Below, in pieces: positions 41,581-53,231 of a stretch of DNA of 64,000 nucleotides. The position numbers and the translations under genes were made by a program. The stretch's first letter is position 1. Each line of letters opens with the position of its first letter. Origin of the DNA: Harmothoe impar (taxonomy: Eukaryota; Annelida; Polychaeta; Phyllodocida; Polynoidae); the NCBI GenBank assembly GCA_947462335.1, contig OX381721.1, forward strand, positions 37,350,488-37,414,487, read 5' to 3'. The notes under the pieces were generated by a model, which searched no databases, was not told the DNA's origin, and saw nothing but the letters and a program-made list of their open reading frames with translations.

Positions 41581-42937
41581 GATAGCAGTTTTCTTAAACG
41601 TATTATTCTGTCCGTCATTTCAGCATAATTCCAGCCCTAGATGGTTTGTTCCCAGTACAGCATTCAAGCATCATGATGCCACTAGACTGTTGATACATTC
41701 TTAAAAAGTCGGTTTGATGAACAATGCATCTGGGTATCATAGAGACAAATATATATGATTGTTTGCTGTCGTTTCAGAGTTAATGGTGAGAAATTACCCC
41801 GCCAGGTGGCACCACAGGCTCCTACACGGTCACCACACTTATTTCCGGTTCCCGCTCGGCACTCATAACTCTGTGCTGCCATCCATAAACTAGGCATCAA
41901 GGAGGCAGGACAGATGATATTCTGTTAAAGTTTTATCTAAATTATCTCTCAAGTTTGATTTTTTTCTAGAAGATTTTGATCATGGCAACTGATTTCTCTG
42001 TGCCCTGCATCCTAGGGATAAATTGGAATCTAAAATATTTAAAGTAATTTTATACTTTAAAGTAATGTCTCTGAGGTTTAAGTTTATTTTCCAGGAGTTT
42101 AATTGAAAATCTCTCCACCAGATAATTTACAAAAGCTAATGATCATGTTGTGAAGCTTGCAAGATATTCATTGTGCCTCTTCTACAGAAAGTCATTTATA
42201 TGCAGCCTCATTTAAAAAAAAGTATTTTATGGGGTAAAAGATAACAAACACAAAAGTAGATGCATCATCCTAGCTTAGGCGAATTGCCTTGCTTCCGCTA
42301 GGTCCCCTATCATTCAGCTAAAGTAACATTCAGTTCAATTTAATTCCGGTTATGGCGTAACATTGTTGAGATAAAATTCTATTTTGTGCACAGACACAGG
42401 TAACACACTCATCACAGATATATTAACATTTTCGATCACAAAGATGGGATCAGATGAGACGAGATGGGGGGGGGAGGGTGGTGTACAGTGTAGAGGGGCA
42501 TCCTCCAATAAATATGTAAATGTTTCTACATGAAACAGTGGTTATAGTCTTTTTTAATCGTCATCTTGAACTCTGATAGACTGTCTATATAGGTGTTAAA
42601 GTGCTCCTGAGCACTATTGGTTTCAAGGACCAACTTTTAGCCTAATACCTTGGTTGTGTCTCGTAGGCAGGTTTCTATTGTCGACTAACATATGTTGGCT
42701 CTTTAGTGTAAAAGCATAAAACAGGAGGTGGATATCCCTTCTTATAGTTAAAACTATACATTTGCTATTATTATGCAGTTGTACAGTATTAAATAGATAT
42801 TATGTTCTATGTTCGCAGCTACATACCATCAATTGTTATTGGTCAGCTTAAGTTGTACTTAAAATTAAAAATTACTTGAAATTAAAAATTACTTGAAAAT
42901 TAAATGGCCCAGTTTGTCCAAGTGTGCCATCCATATA
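41581..42937. other. Unassigned intergenic sequence
   Basis: AT-rich, with fragments of the dispersed GATGCA repeat near 41,600-41,700 and a G-rich run near 42,467. No gene recognised. Confidence 0.4.
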
Positions 42938-43099
42938 CACTGTAAATAGTTAGTGTAGGTACACAGTAAAACCAGCTGTAGATCCACAGTGTATTCTACT
43001 GTAGATTGGATTTACAGCAGAATCTACTGTAGATTTACAGCACATCTACAGTAAAATTTACTGTACACCTACAACAATAGCAACCAACTTTTTACAGTG
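42938..43099. mobile_element. TA-flanked MITE with CACTGTAAA ends
   Basis: 162 bp. TA-CACTGTAAATAGTTAGT on the left and AACTTTTTACAGTG-TA on the right. The centre repeats CTACTGTAGATT palindromes. Confidence 0.7.
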
Positions 43100-43337
43100 T
43101 AGATCCGAATTAAATACTTAAATCTGGACATGAAAAGTGGTAGTTAGAGGGCGGCAAACATCCCTGCCTACTTATTGTACACACACACATGTATTGAATA
43201 CCAGCCCCTTCCCCTGCAGAGTAGGTCACGTGAGGGCGTGCATCCATGGCTCATGCATGCTCCAAGCAGACAACTTGGCTGGACGATGCGTGCGATGCAT
43301 CTCGTCACGTTTCAGTACCGTACCATGCAGCATTAAC

Positions 43338-43470
43338 CCTTAAATGACCGCAGGGTGCTTTAATGCATTATTGTTATCATGATGTATGAATACTGCTGTG
43401 GGTGACTCGCCAAGGCTGTATAATATCCCCATGCTGAATGGGTTTCATACACTCCTCATAGGTCAGCACA
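43338..43470. repeat. Dispersed GATGCA repeat, partial copy 6
   Basis: ACCCTTAAATGACCGC and TATCATGATGTATGAATAC blocks. Confidence 0.55.
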
Positions 43471-43619
43471 ATGCACCAATGCAACCATGACCAGCAGTAT
43501 GGGGTAGATTGGGTGCTGCATTCCGCACCTAAACATGCAGCCTTAAACAACCGTGGTATTAATAACGATTTGTGTGTGAGCGACAAAACACAACATAGCG
43601 CCAACAGCATCAACAGCAT

Positions 43620-43965
43620 CAACTGCGCATTTCACAGCAATTAAACTGCATTTACCATCAGCGGGGAGACGGGGGGGCTCCGAGCAATTAAACAGACAAT
43701 GACAAGACACTGACGGAAAACCGAGCCAACGTGCGTTGCTCGCTGAATAGTCATCGGGAAGCTGGATTATCTCAAGCCTTTCATTGCGGCGCCGGCTGCC
43801 TCAGCGGTCTCTAATCAGACAGATAACAATACAACAGGCCCCACCTCAGCCCTAAGGTGTGCCAATTAAACCGGGGATACCCGCGCCGCCACCGACTCCC
43901 GGGGACCGTCGCCGCGCCGTCTCCCTTGCCACAAGCTGCTAGTTATCCCAGCGTTGTTCCTGCTA
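43620..43965. promoter_or_regulatory. GC-rich non-repetitive stretch (candidate regulatory element)
   Basis: Contains GAGCAATTAAAC, GGATTATCTC, CCTTTCATTGCGGCGCC, CAGATAACAATAC and CCAATTAAACCGG: homeobox, GATA and SOX-like motifs together, in a segment with no recognised transposon. CpG-rich near its end. No frame encodes a known protein. Confidence 0.25.
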
Positions 43966-43974
43966 TAATCCTCT

Positions 43975-44215
43975 AACAGCCACAGGGTGCTTTAATGCAT
44001 CATGCTCCTTGCTGGCATGATGCATTAATGCAGCCCAGCTGAGTTACTCCCCAGTGCTGCATTCAAGCCTTACACTGACCAGATGGGATAGATATAGTCA
44101 AGAAGGATGCATGAAAGCAGTCCTTGCTAACTGCTCACCAGGGCTTCATTCATACTTTATAATAACAACAAAGGACATAGCCCATTAAAGCACTATGCAC
44201 CCTTAAATGGATAAG
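43975..44215. repeat. Dispersed GATGCA repeat, copy 7
   Basis: CCACAGGGTGCTTTAATGC start, GCAGCCCAGCTGAGTTACTC core, ending near CCCTTAAATGG. Confidence 0.65.
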
Positions 44216-45233
44216 CTGGTAGCAGGATGCGGTCAATGCTTGTAGCCATAGGGGTTTAGGGGATGAGAGAAGCCCTTTCATTTTTAGTCGAGTGTTTCTA
44301 AAAGTCCCAGTTTTCAAGTGATTAACTGAGGCTGCAGGCGCGTTGTGCATTCAATGATTTTAATCCAGGCAGGGTGGTGGGGGAGGGGGGGTGGATGGAG
44401 AGGGAGGGGGTGGGGGTATCCAATAGAGTTTAGTCCTAGTTGCCCCCTGCTGCTTTACCACAGGAGAGGTCTAGATATAGTCAAGTGGAAATACGAGAGC
44501 CACATATGGCAACAGAAGTTGTTTCAACAAAGCAATGAAATTGAATTCCTAATGATTTGGTAGCCATCTTGGAATTATGTTTATTTGACCCAGAGACCAT
44601 TGTGTATGTGTTAGATAGACGCATCTGGACACGGTTCTTCCATATACCCACTGCCCCACAGGGTCAAGACGAGGTGTTATACACCAAGTCGCTGACCAGT
44701 GGGCATTTAGTATGTGGGAGAAGCCTGGCCAGGTGTAGTCTATCTGATTTAACCCTCGGGTATGCGATATACTCAACGTGTGAACCCTTTTTTCAGCTGC
44801 CCACCGTGGGTTAACTATCATGAACAGATTCCCGTGCTATTTCTCAAGGAAAATAAGGGACCTTCCAAGCCCAAAGATGGACCCCTTTTAATGACTGTTA
44901 AACCATGGCTGAAAAAGCTTTCCACATGGTTTGGCAATACTTGCTACAAAGACAAGTGACCAGCCAAGCATATAAGGATGAGGCGAAAATAATCAGGCCT
45001 GCTTCTCTGTTTCTGTTGAGTTATTCTCTTAATAACACTTTTTCATAATGTATTGTAAAGGTAGATAATTTCACGTTTATTTTCACATATCTTAGCGAAT
45101 CTGCTAAAACGTATAATTTTACATCTAACCAGAGTTGTGAATTTCAAGATTTGGTAGCTGCATTGGATAATTTTTTGTGAAAGTCCTGAATTCATGGATT
45201 TTGTCTCTTTTGTAAAATTCTTGGACAGATGTA
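44216..45233. other. Unassigned intergenic sequence
   Basis: Includes a purine-rich run (44,368-44,417) and short frames (44,549-44,821) without motifs. Confidence 0.4.
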
Positions 45234-45438
45234 CCATAAAACCTTGTGTATAAGCTGCGGCTAGTATGTGAGTCAGATTGACAATGTGGCTTATAGGGTC
45301 GGCCCAGAATCAGGTTGCAGCTTAAACACGAGTCTTAACTACTATGGTGCAGTACTAAAGTCACTAATCAGATCCGCACTAGGGCTTATAGGATCAGCAT
45401 AGGTCCTGTGAGTTAGGCTCATATGTGAGGTTTTACGG
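45234..45438. mobile_element. TA-flanked MITE with CCRTAAAACC ends, copy 1
   Basis: 205 bp. TA-CCATAAAACCTTGTGTATAAG on the left; GTGAGGTTTTACGG-TA on the right. The body has inverted GGCTTATAG blocks. Copies at 47,857 and 61,832. Confidence 0.75.
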
Positions 45439-45737
45439 TAAAGCGCGAAATAAAATACATTTACAGTATTTTCTCAATAAAATAACCCGTAAGTACCATT
45501 GATTATCAGTATGACTGCTCAGAAATGGCTCCTGTAACATCCAGGCTTTACAAACCTGCAGCAGACCCTGTAGGAGGAATGACAAACCATCAGGATACTT
45601 CAATACACTTTAAGGTGCAAATGAATAGTAACCCTTCAATGGCTAAGCCATGTTGAAATTAATTTGAAGTTATAATGTACAATTGCAATGCCTCTTCTGG
45701 TGTATAACAAATGTGTTAGATTAGCTTGGTGCATATA

Positions 45738-45834
45738 CCCGGTGGGCAAAGAACATTGAATCAACATTGATAAATGATTGTCAATGTTGATTTAATGTTG
45801 ATTCAGTATTGAACTAAATTCTGTACCAACTGGG
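45738..45834. mobile_element. TA-flanked palindromic MITE (CCCAGTGGGC family), copy 1
   Basis: 97 bp, TA-CCCGGTGGGCAAAGAACATTG ... CCAACTGGG-TA, with CAATGTTGATT repeats in between. The best copy is at 56,712. Confidence 0.75.
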
Positions 45835-45919
45835 TAGGCGAAGGACAGTGTGTTGGTAAGGCTGCATTCATGCGTTATGACAACTAAAGGGCATTTTTGG
45901 ATTTAAGCAATATGCTAAC

Positions 45920-46305
45920 CTTATCCCTTTAAGGACAAGGTGATGCTTTTATGTGCTTGATCTTATGTTGGGAAGATGCACCAATGCAGCACTGGCAAGT
46001 TACTCACCAGGGCTGCATCGGTGCATCATGACGACAGCATACGTATTAGCAACATTCTGTCCTTAGCTCTTTAAGGGCGACATGATACCATGCCCTTGGT
46101 TGTCATGACGCATGCATGTAGCCTTGGTGTGTAACTCGCCAGTGCTGCATCTAAGCATCATGATGACCCAATGGGGTTTGATACACTCCGGAAGGGTTGG
46201 CATGATGCACAAATGTAGCACTGGCGAGTTACTTGCCAGGGCTGCATCGGTGCATCATGATGACAACATGCTTTGTTAGCAACATTCCGTCCTTAAAGGG
46301 TATCG
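45920..46305. repeat. Dispersed GATGCA repeat, copy 8 (tandem pair)
   Basis: Two successive units, each with CTTTAAGG edges and GGCGAGTTACTTGCCAGGGC / GGCAAGTTACTCACCAGGGC palindromes. Confidence 0.75.
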
Positions 46306-46780
46306 CTACCTGTTCGATGATCAAGATATTCTATTGATTTCTGCATATAACTTAGTATAATATTAGTTCAATATATTAGGAACTAGAAAAAGTAGAGAAA
46401 ATGGCATGGTACAGTGCTCAATTCTATGGGAAAGTCACTTGAAAAAAGCTAGTTCTTAGCTAAGCTAAAAGAGAATTTTTATTTTGTGGTCAGAAGACCA
46501 TGTTCTTCTATTGCTATCTTTGAATCACTTTGGATTAGATTAGTAAGCAGAATAGTCAAATAGAAAATGGAAAAAAAAAAGTTATGGTACTCCTTTTTCT
46601 GTTATGCCCATTTAAAGAAAAAGTACTTCCTTTGCGGGGCAATCTAGCCCGTTGCTGCTTAAATACTCTCTATGTGAAAATTTGACTATAATGCAAGATT
46701 CCTTCCCTCCCTTTTTTTAACCCCTCCCCCCCCCCAAAAAAAACCAAATAACTATACCTTTTTTCGATAAAAAGGTCACG
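46306..46780. other. Unassigned intergenic sequence
   Basis: AT-rich, no feature recognised. Confidence 0.4.
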
Positions 46781-46782
46781 GC

Positions 46783-46856
46783 ACCTTCTGGGATAGAACT
46801 CCAGATCCTCTGATTGCAAAGCAGGCATCATAACCACTACACTACAGATTCTGGTG
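46783..46856 (-). tRNA. tRNA-like pseudogene or SINE head
   Basis: On the minus strand: GTAGTGTAGTGGTTATGATG (A-box-like D arm, as in Val/Glu-type tRNAs), CTGCTTTGCAATCAG (anticodon arm with TGC but an imperfect stem), and GAGTTCTATCCC (B-box-like). The acceptor stem does not close and a run of T follows. It is better read as a tRNA-derived retroposon or pseudogene than as a working tRNA. Confidence 0.5.
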
Positions 46857-47129
46857 GAGATCTGAAGAACTGTTGTGCTATAGTTCCATACATCTCTTAT
46901 TGGCATATGCCATGAGAGGGCAGCACTAGCTACATAGTACAGTGTTGTTTCTCTGACATCCACAGGGTTCCAGCACCTACTTTTGTAGAAATACCCTTTA
47001 AAGGACTAATGGTGCTAGAGGTCCCCGGGCTGTGGGGGATGACCGAGAGGTGTAGGAACTTATCTCACCTTAGAACCATTACCTATTTACTCCCTGCGTG
47101 AAGCATTAGGGGGTATTAAGGCGCCTTTA

Positions 47130-47372
47130 TACATTAATCCTTAAAGCATGGCATAATGCCTTAATGCATTGTACTAGGGTCATCATAATGCATAAATGAA
47201 GCCCTGTCCAGTAATTTGCCAGACCTGCTTTCAAGCATCTTGCCGATCCTACGGGGTTGAGTAGGATGTCCCAAGGGTTAGGCATGATGCACCAATGGAA
47301 CACTGGCAAGTAAGTTGGTGCCTTGTGAAGATAAATGTCATCGTTTGGCGACATCCGTCCTCAAAGGGTTAA
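47130..47372. repeat. Dispersed GATGCA repeat, copy 9
   Basis: AATCCTTAAAGCATGGC start; CATCCGTCCTCAAAGGGTTAA end. Confidence 0.75.
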
Positions 47373-47856
47373 GGGCCTTTTATACATTATTGAAGTAACA
47401 TACAACGCCGTACAGCACACCCAGTACATCCTACTCATCATGAATACTGCAGGGCCCCTCACATACTTAGTTTCATCCCACTCCCCATGTGTCAGGTCTT
47501 TTTTCCTTTCAAATAATTGAACCATGGTCATATTGTTTAGAGAAATGGATGACAAACAGATTGTATTTTTTATACGCCCTCAGATCCTAAGTTGTCAACA
47601 CTATTCTCTACATTTGTATGCATCTCCTAATCCTGTTAAGTGTTTTCCATTGTTAGATTAAGGAGCTTTGCGGATATTTGTATGAGAAATATTCCGCAAA
47701 CAAGTTGAATATTTTATGAACCTTAAGAAATGTTTACTTATTCTTCAAATGGGGGAGCCATAGAATCATTTGTAAGAGAAATGCATTGTAAAAGAGAGAA
47801 TTCAAGATTAATGTTTAAATTTATAATTTCACTAGTTTGAAACTCCTTGTGTACTA
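47373..47856. other. Unassigned intergenic sequence
   Basis: No feature recognised; AT-rich. Confidence 0.4.
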
Positions 47857-48067
47857 CCGTAAAACCTCACGTATAAACCTAACTCGCACCCTGAGTGTGG
47901 GTCGATCCTATAAGCCGCACTGGCGATCTGAATGTGCCAATTTTAGTACTGTACCATAGTGGCAAAAACTCGCGTATAAGCCGCACTCTGACTCTGGGCC
48001 GATCCTATAAGCCACACTGCCTATCTGACTCGCGTACTAGCAGCGGCTTCTACGTGAGGTTTTATGG
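47857..48067. mobile_element. TA-flanked MITE with CCRTAAAACC ends, copy 2
   Basis: 211 bp. TA-CCGTAAAACCTCACGTATAA on the left and ACGTGAGGTTTTATGG-TA on the right, with repeated GATCCTATAAGCC blocks inside. Confidence 0.8.
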
Positions 48068-48154
48068 TAATTTGGTTGGGTTATGGTTATACTCTAATCA
48101 CATCAGGATTTGGTAGTGAAGGTTGTGACAACTAGCAGCCACACTTGTTTGACC

Positions 48155-48960
48155 CTTTAAGGACGGATGTCCTTAAAAGATGAGATTTGTTGTCATGATG
48201 CACCAAACTCAGCGGTGCTGCATTATTGCATCATGATGACCCTCCGGGAGTGTCTCCATCCCATAGGGTTGGCATGATGCTTGAATACAGCAAGTTACTC
48301 GCCAGGGCTGCATTCATCAGGTCCGGGAAATGAAGGGAAACCCTCCCCAGAGCCGTTCTTTACACCAGGGCTAATTTTCACAACGCAGGTAGGTGTGAAA
48401 ACATTGCAGGGCTAGAATTAGCAATGGTTTTGCTTGTAGCATAAACACTACAGGGCTAAAATTAGCAACGGTTTTCTTATAACCCATTTGCTGAATTTTC
48501 TATCAATTTGCTGTTAAATGTACATATCCCATAAGATAGATTAGTGTATTCTCTTGGATCATACATGGGGAATAGTGAATCATACATGGGATTGCCATGA
48601 AATCACATATAAATAAGCTTTTTCTAGATAAATAAGCTTTTTCTATGGACTTTCCCTCTGTGCTCCTCCACTTCACCCAGTAGGCAGTGAGCCCTGCAGT
48701 GTTTTCACACCTACCTGCGTTCTGAAAATTAACTCTGGTGTAAAGAACGGCTCTGGGGAGGGTTTCCCTTCATTTCCCGGACCTGTTCATGCATCATGAC
48801 GACCATGGGCATGATCTGATCTGCAAAGACGTTTATGTATTTGAAGCATTGCAGTACCAGCAGGGAACTCATCAGTAATACACTGGTACCTGATGGCTTC
48901 CCTTCAGCACTGTAGCCACCCAGTACTGGTGAATTACTCATCTGTACTCATCTGTACTCT
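48155..48960. repeat. Dispersed GATGCA repeat, copy 10, split by a MITE
   Basis: Left piece starts CCCTTTAAGGACGG and reaches GGGCTGCATTCAT at 48,317; right piece resumes TTCATGCATCATGACG at 48,786. Confidence 0.8.
48318..48785. mobile_element. CAGGTCCGGG-ended TIR element nested in a dispersed repeat
   Basis: 468 bp with TIRs of about 100 bp: CAGGTCCGGGAAATGAAGGG and its inverse, then CCCTCCCCAGAGCCG and GCAGGTAGGTGTGAAAAC in both arms. TTCAT occurs at 48,313-48,317 and 48,786-48,790 as a 5-bp target duplication. Removing one TTCAT and the element restores the host repeat. No coding capacity; superfamily not identified. Confidence 0.88.
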
Positions 48961-49654
48961 TGAAACAGTCTTCGCAAAAAAAAGTTATCCCATAGGCCAA
49001 CATTGAAAATTCTCCCTGGTTCTAAGTCATTTTGATCTAGCGAGCAGTCGGCCCATCAATGCCTCGTCAACCAATCCCCACAGATGGCCACCCCCAATGC
49101 ACGCTATTGATTTCAGTTTGGGAAAATGCAGAGTAATTCTCTGAGAACTAGTTGTTGTGTCGTTGTGTGACCTTGATACAAGACTTTGAACCTACTGCTA
49201 TCATGCTCCTACTCAACATAGCTCTGTGATGACAGCATATTGACCTAATGCACTTTTTGTTTTCATGCCTTCATGCAGCACCGGTGATTAAATTACCAAT
49301 GCTGCATTCATGGCTCAATCTTTCATTCCAAATTCTGAAAATATCATAAAATACACCAAGGTAGTACCAGCAACTCAGAGCGCATGCCGAAAAATGAACA
49401 TAAAGTGCTCAAGGCGTCATGGGTCCACAAAGTGTTCAGCGATGCCGCTTGGATGAACTCTCTCAAAGCAGAGCTTTAATACGGTGTTTATTACTGAAGA
49501 CGCAGATCGGTAAAAATGGCCGCCCACTTACATTACTCACTACAATGTGAGACAGTCACCATTTTAGTGTCGTTTCAAGCCGTATAACCAGATACAAAGG
49601 AGTTGTTTTGGTTTTCTTTCCATAACCCACTACAACGAGCATAGTGCCTTGACA
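48961..49654. other. Unassigned intergenic sequence
   Basis: A partial dispersed-repeat fragment near 49,200-49,320; otherwise nothing recognised. Confidence 0.4.
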
Positions 49655-49970
49655 CTTTAAGGACAGCATAATGCATTAATGCATCCTGCCCTTAGTTGTC
49701 ATGGTGCATGAATGCAGCCCTGGCGAGTTACTCCTCAGTGCTGTATTCAAGCATCATGCTTATGAGGTTGAGACACTCCCGAAGGGTTTGCATGATTGAC
49801 CAATGCAGCCCCGGCGAGTTACTCGCCAGGGCTGCATTGGTGCATCATGCCAACAAATGCCATCTTTTAGCAACATCTATTCTTAAAGGGTTAAAGTACT
49901 ATGGCCTTGGTCGACATGATGCATGTCTATTTCCCTTTGCTGTGGTAATGCATTCATATCAACCTACAAG
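49655..49970. repeat. Dispersed GATGCA repeat, copy 11
   Basis: CACTTTAAGGACAGC start. Contains the most regular palindromic core (49,803-49,833): GCAGCCCCGGCGAGTTACTC followed by its complement. CTTAAAGGGTTAA at 49,881-49,893. Confidence 0.8.
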
Positions 49971-50040
49971 TGATGTGTCGCCATGGGTCGGCATAAGGCC
50001 TATATTTTATTAATTATGATGAAAAGGCCTACAACACATA

Positions 50041-50373
50041 GGGCTGTGTCTCACAACCTTGGGCCAATGTTTTTGTCTCTGACTGGGTGCCGTCTCTGAC
50101 CGGGTGCCGTCTCTGACCGGATGCTGTCTCTGACCGGCTTGGCTTGATAAGGTCAAAATACCAACAGCAGGAGGCAGATTGTAATTATAATTATAATTAT
50201 ATAACAACCGCAATAACGTTTTTACAAATCCTTATATACATGAGTATAATTCTTTTTAAAACACCTTTTTCTGACACCTGGTCAGAGAAGGCACCTGGTC
50301 AGAGACGGCACCCGGTCAGAGACGGCACCCGATCAGAGACAAAAACATCGGCTCAAGGTCGTGAGACACAGCC
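50041..50373. mobile_element. MITE with tandem GTCTCTGACCGG arms, copy 2
   Basis: Related to 19,594-19,925: GGGCTGTGTCTCACAACC left end, inverse right end, three to four tandem GACCGGGTGCCGTCTCT units in each arm. ATA lies on both sides. Confidence 0.75.
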
Positions 50374-51060
50374 ATAAAAGCATTATGCATGCATTGATGG
50401 GTTAAAAGGTTGTGGAACATACAATACATGATCCTGTAAATGTACGAGGCATCAGGCACATGTGCAGTCATTGATTTCACCTCTTAATAAATATTTGGCT
50501 CGATTTATCTGACGCCGGGAAAAATTTTATTGTAAATACATTTGATGCTTTATAGCTGGAGTTTCAAATCCACCTTCAAATATGTTTGATCAGCAAATAT
50601 TTCCAATTGCCTTTTGAAAAAACACAGAACTGCACATGTGTACTATGACATGTGTCAAGCGATTGACAAATGAACACTGTTTCAATCTGCTAATGTTTTC
50701 TCCAGAACCGATACATATCTTAATCATTTGAACAGAGAAATGTAGATTGAAATGATGGATTGGACATTGATCTGTATGTAAATGTCAAATATGTGGTTGG
50801 TGACAGTCACCACTTCACAGATCTCCATGTGTAGATAGCAGCCTGGAAACGTACTACTGCAGCAATGTGTAAAAACCTTAAAGTCAGTACTACCTAAATT
50901 TCATTTTTTGGGGGAATTCTACTAAACCTATGGGAGAACCGTATGCAAGTGAAGTGTGAAATAACCCTCGGCCGTATTTCACGCTGTGGCTGCATTTCAC
51001 GCTGCTAGGGGTCGCTATGGGGTCGCTATGGGGTCTCAATGGGGTTTCTAGGCTACCGAG
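50374..51060. other. Unassigned intergenic sequence
   Basis: AT-rich; nothing recognised until the GC-rich block near 50,985. Confidence 0.4.
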
Positions 51061-51300
51061 GGTCACGTGACCTGCGCAGAATTCAAAATGGCGGCCGACA
51101 GAAGTAAACAAACACCGCGGAAGTAATCAAACATCTTGGAAGTAAGCATACATGGATATCTATTTTCCATCGAAAAAAACATGACCTCGTTAGTGGTTAT
51201 TACACTTGGAGTGCCTGTCCCATTCTGCACTAGGCCTACGGCCAGCGTGAAGAACGGGACAGGCATCCCTCGCACAATAACCACTGCCTCAGGCACTTTA
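51061..51300. promoter_or_regulatory. Promoter-like motifs beside a 39-bp-arm inverted repeat
   Basis: GGTCACGTGACC and a YY1-like AAAATGGCGGCC (51,085-51,096) are followed by an inverted repeat whose arms are 51,192-51,230 and 51,258-51,296 (AGTGGTTATT ... AATAACCACT). No adjoining coding exon was recognised. Confidence 0.35.
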
Positions 51301-52690
51301 GCGTGCAGCTCTGTCTATTTATCTATGGCTGGAAGATGTTAATACAGGCATGCTGCAGGGCAAGCCTATGAATATCTGGGTAAATAAACAATTGAAAAAA
51401 AAGGTGCCCCGCTAGAGGTTTGTTGTTCTAGTGCATATATATGTACTAGGTGCCCATTAATTGTGCCCTCCAAAATATGCACCTTGGCCATAAACTTGAC
51501 GATCATATCATAATGATTGAACAGATCATAATGATTGTGTGCAATGTCTTTCTGAAATAACTTATTGAATTTTGATCTATGCTTCAACTTTACATTAGAT
51601 ATGTAATTTGTGACACATGGCCTCATGTGTAAGTACTTGATTGGAAACAGACGCATGTCCCTGTGTGTAAATATGTGATTGGCATTACAGAATAAACCCA
51701 AACAAGATGTCGTCTGTACAGCGGGGCATCCTCTCCCAGGGGCAGGGAAAAAGGAGGGGTGTGGCCAGTAGCGCTTTTCCCGCGCCCCGTCGGCACGCGA
51801 TCTAAATATCCACCTTTCTCAGTGACAAGCCCATCAATAACCCACCAGGCTGTCACCGCTAACACTTCACCCCACCGTAAAGACACAAAACACCCCAAAT
51901 CACCACCCCCCCAGCCCAACCGGGCGGCAGCTACCCGCGATGACACTTTAATAATGCATGTCCCTAAACCGCCCTGAAACTACCAGCAGATTTACAACGC
52001 ACCCACAAATCCTGTAAAGGATTTCCGCCGAGGTCTTTAGCCCTGTTGTTCTTTTTGCCAGAGCGGTAGAGGATGAGGTTGTTTTCAATGGGTTTTGGTT
52101 GGGGCTGGTGAAGTACTGGATGAGGGTGGTTGTGTAAGGACGGGGGGAGTAGGGCAGAGTGAGGATCAGCCTGAGACTGAGTCCTACTCACGAATATGTC
52201 TCTGAGGAGTCCAAAATCTGAAGTATAGGCGTCACTCGTATTCACATTTATTATGTCAACACTTTTTTTAGTATGGGGGTGGTCATTTTTTACAACAGGG
52301 GAGGGGTCTCTGATTGATGGATTGATTGATATTTTATTTCTGATTATCCTGAGGAGATACATTTATCCGTTATAGAATGTTTTGTAGTGTTCCACAACAG
52401 TTGTAGTGCATTACTACTTAATGAAGCAATAATTCGATGCCACTGGCATTTATAGGATGTGGTACTGTTCCTGTTGTTGATTTGGGGCAAAAAGATTCAC
52501 CATCCGCCCCTGTTGTTAGAGAATAACCACACCCTTAAGAGTCAAATCCAGCAGAAAACTTGCCATATATTAGCCACCGTTGGCATAACAAGGCCGTATC
52601 AAATCCTGAGAAGGAACTGCCTCAGATGGCGTCATCCTTGGTGCAGAACATGTGGGCAGTATGGCGATGTGGGGGTTGAAGGAGGCTGTA
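51301..52690. other. Unassigned intergenic sequence
   Basis: Short frames with low-complexity Pro/His content; no motif recognised. Confidence 0.4.
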
Positions 52691-52937
52691 AGGCAGTGGT
52701 CATTTTTTAACAACAGGGGGGGTTGGTGGATTTGAGGGGGGACCAAAAAAATGTTTACCCCTTGAAGGGGGGGGGACCAAACAATTTGGACCCTTCTTGA
52801 GGGGGGACCAACAAATTTGCACCCCTTTTTAGTGAAAAAGCAAGCGCATTACTATAGCTCAAAGGGGTCGCCCGTGGCCAATTTCAACTTGCCTGAGGGG
52901 GGGACCAAAAGAATTTCGACCCCTCCCATGGAGGGAG
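52691..52937. repeat. Degenerate G-rich tandem repeats
   Basis: Units of the type GGGGGGACCAAA...TTTGACCCCTT recur about every 45 bp up to the start of the tandem duplication. Confidence 0.6.
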
Positions 52938-53121
52938 GGATCAAATATTTTTCGACCCGCTCGCCCGAAATTCCGCCGCCCCCCCCCCCCGCCCCCCTGT
53001 TGTTAAGAAATGACCACTCCCTAAGAGAAGGTGGGGTGGGGTGTGATTGAGGAGGTAGGGGTGAGTAGGGATATGTCAATGCGATGGGGGTGGGAGGGAA
53101 ATGGGGAGGGGGTGGGGATCT

Positions 53122-53231
53122 TCCCAGTGGGCACAGGGCATTGAATAAACATTGGCAACTGGCTATTGGTATTGCTTCAATGTTGATTTGATACAGATTC
53201 AACATTGGACTGAACTTTGTGCCTACGGGGC
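53122..53231. mobile_element. CCCAGTGGGC-family MITE in duplication unit 1
   Basis: TTCCCAGTGGGCACAGGGC left end, GTGCCTACGGGGC right end, with ATTGAATAAACATTGG and TTGATTTGATACAG inside. It is shared with unit 2 (58,479-58,590), so it predates the duplication. Confidence 0.65.
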
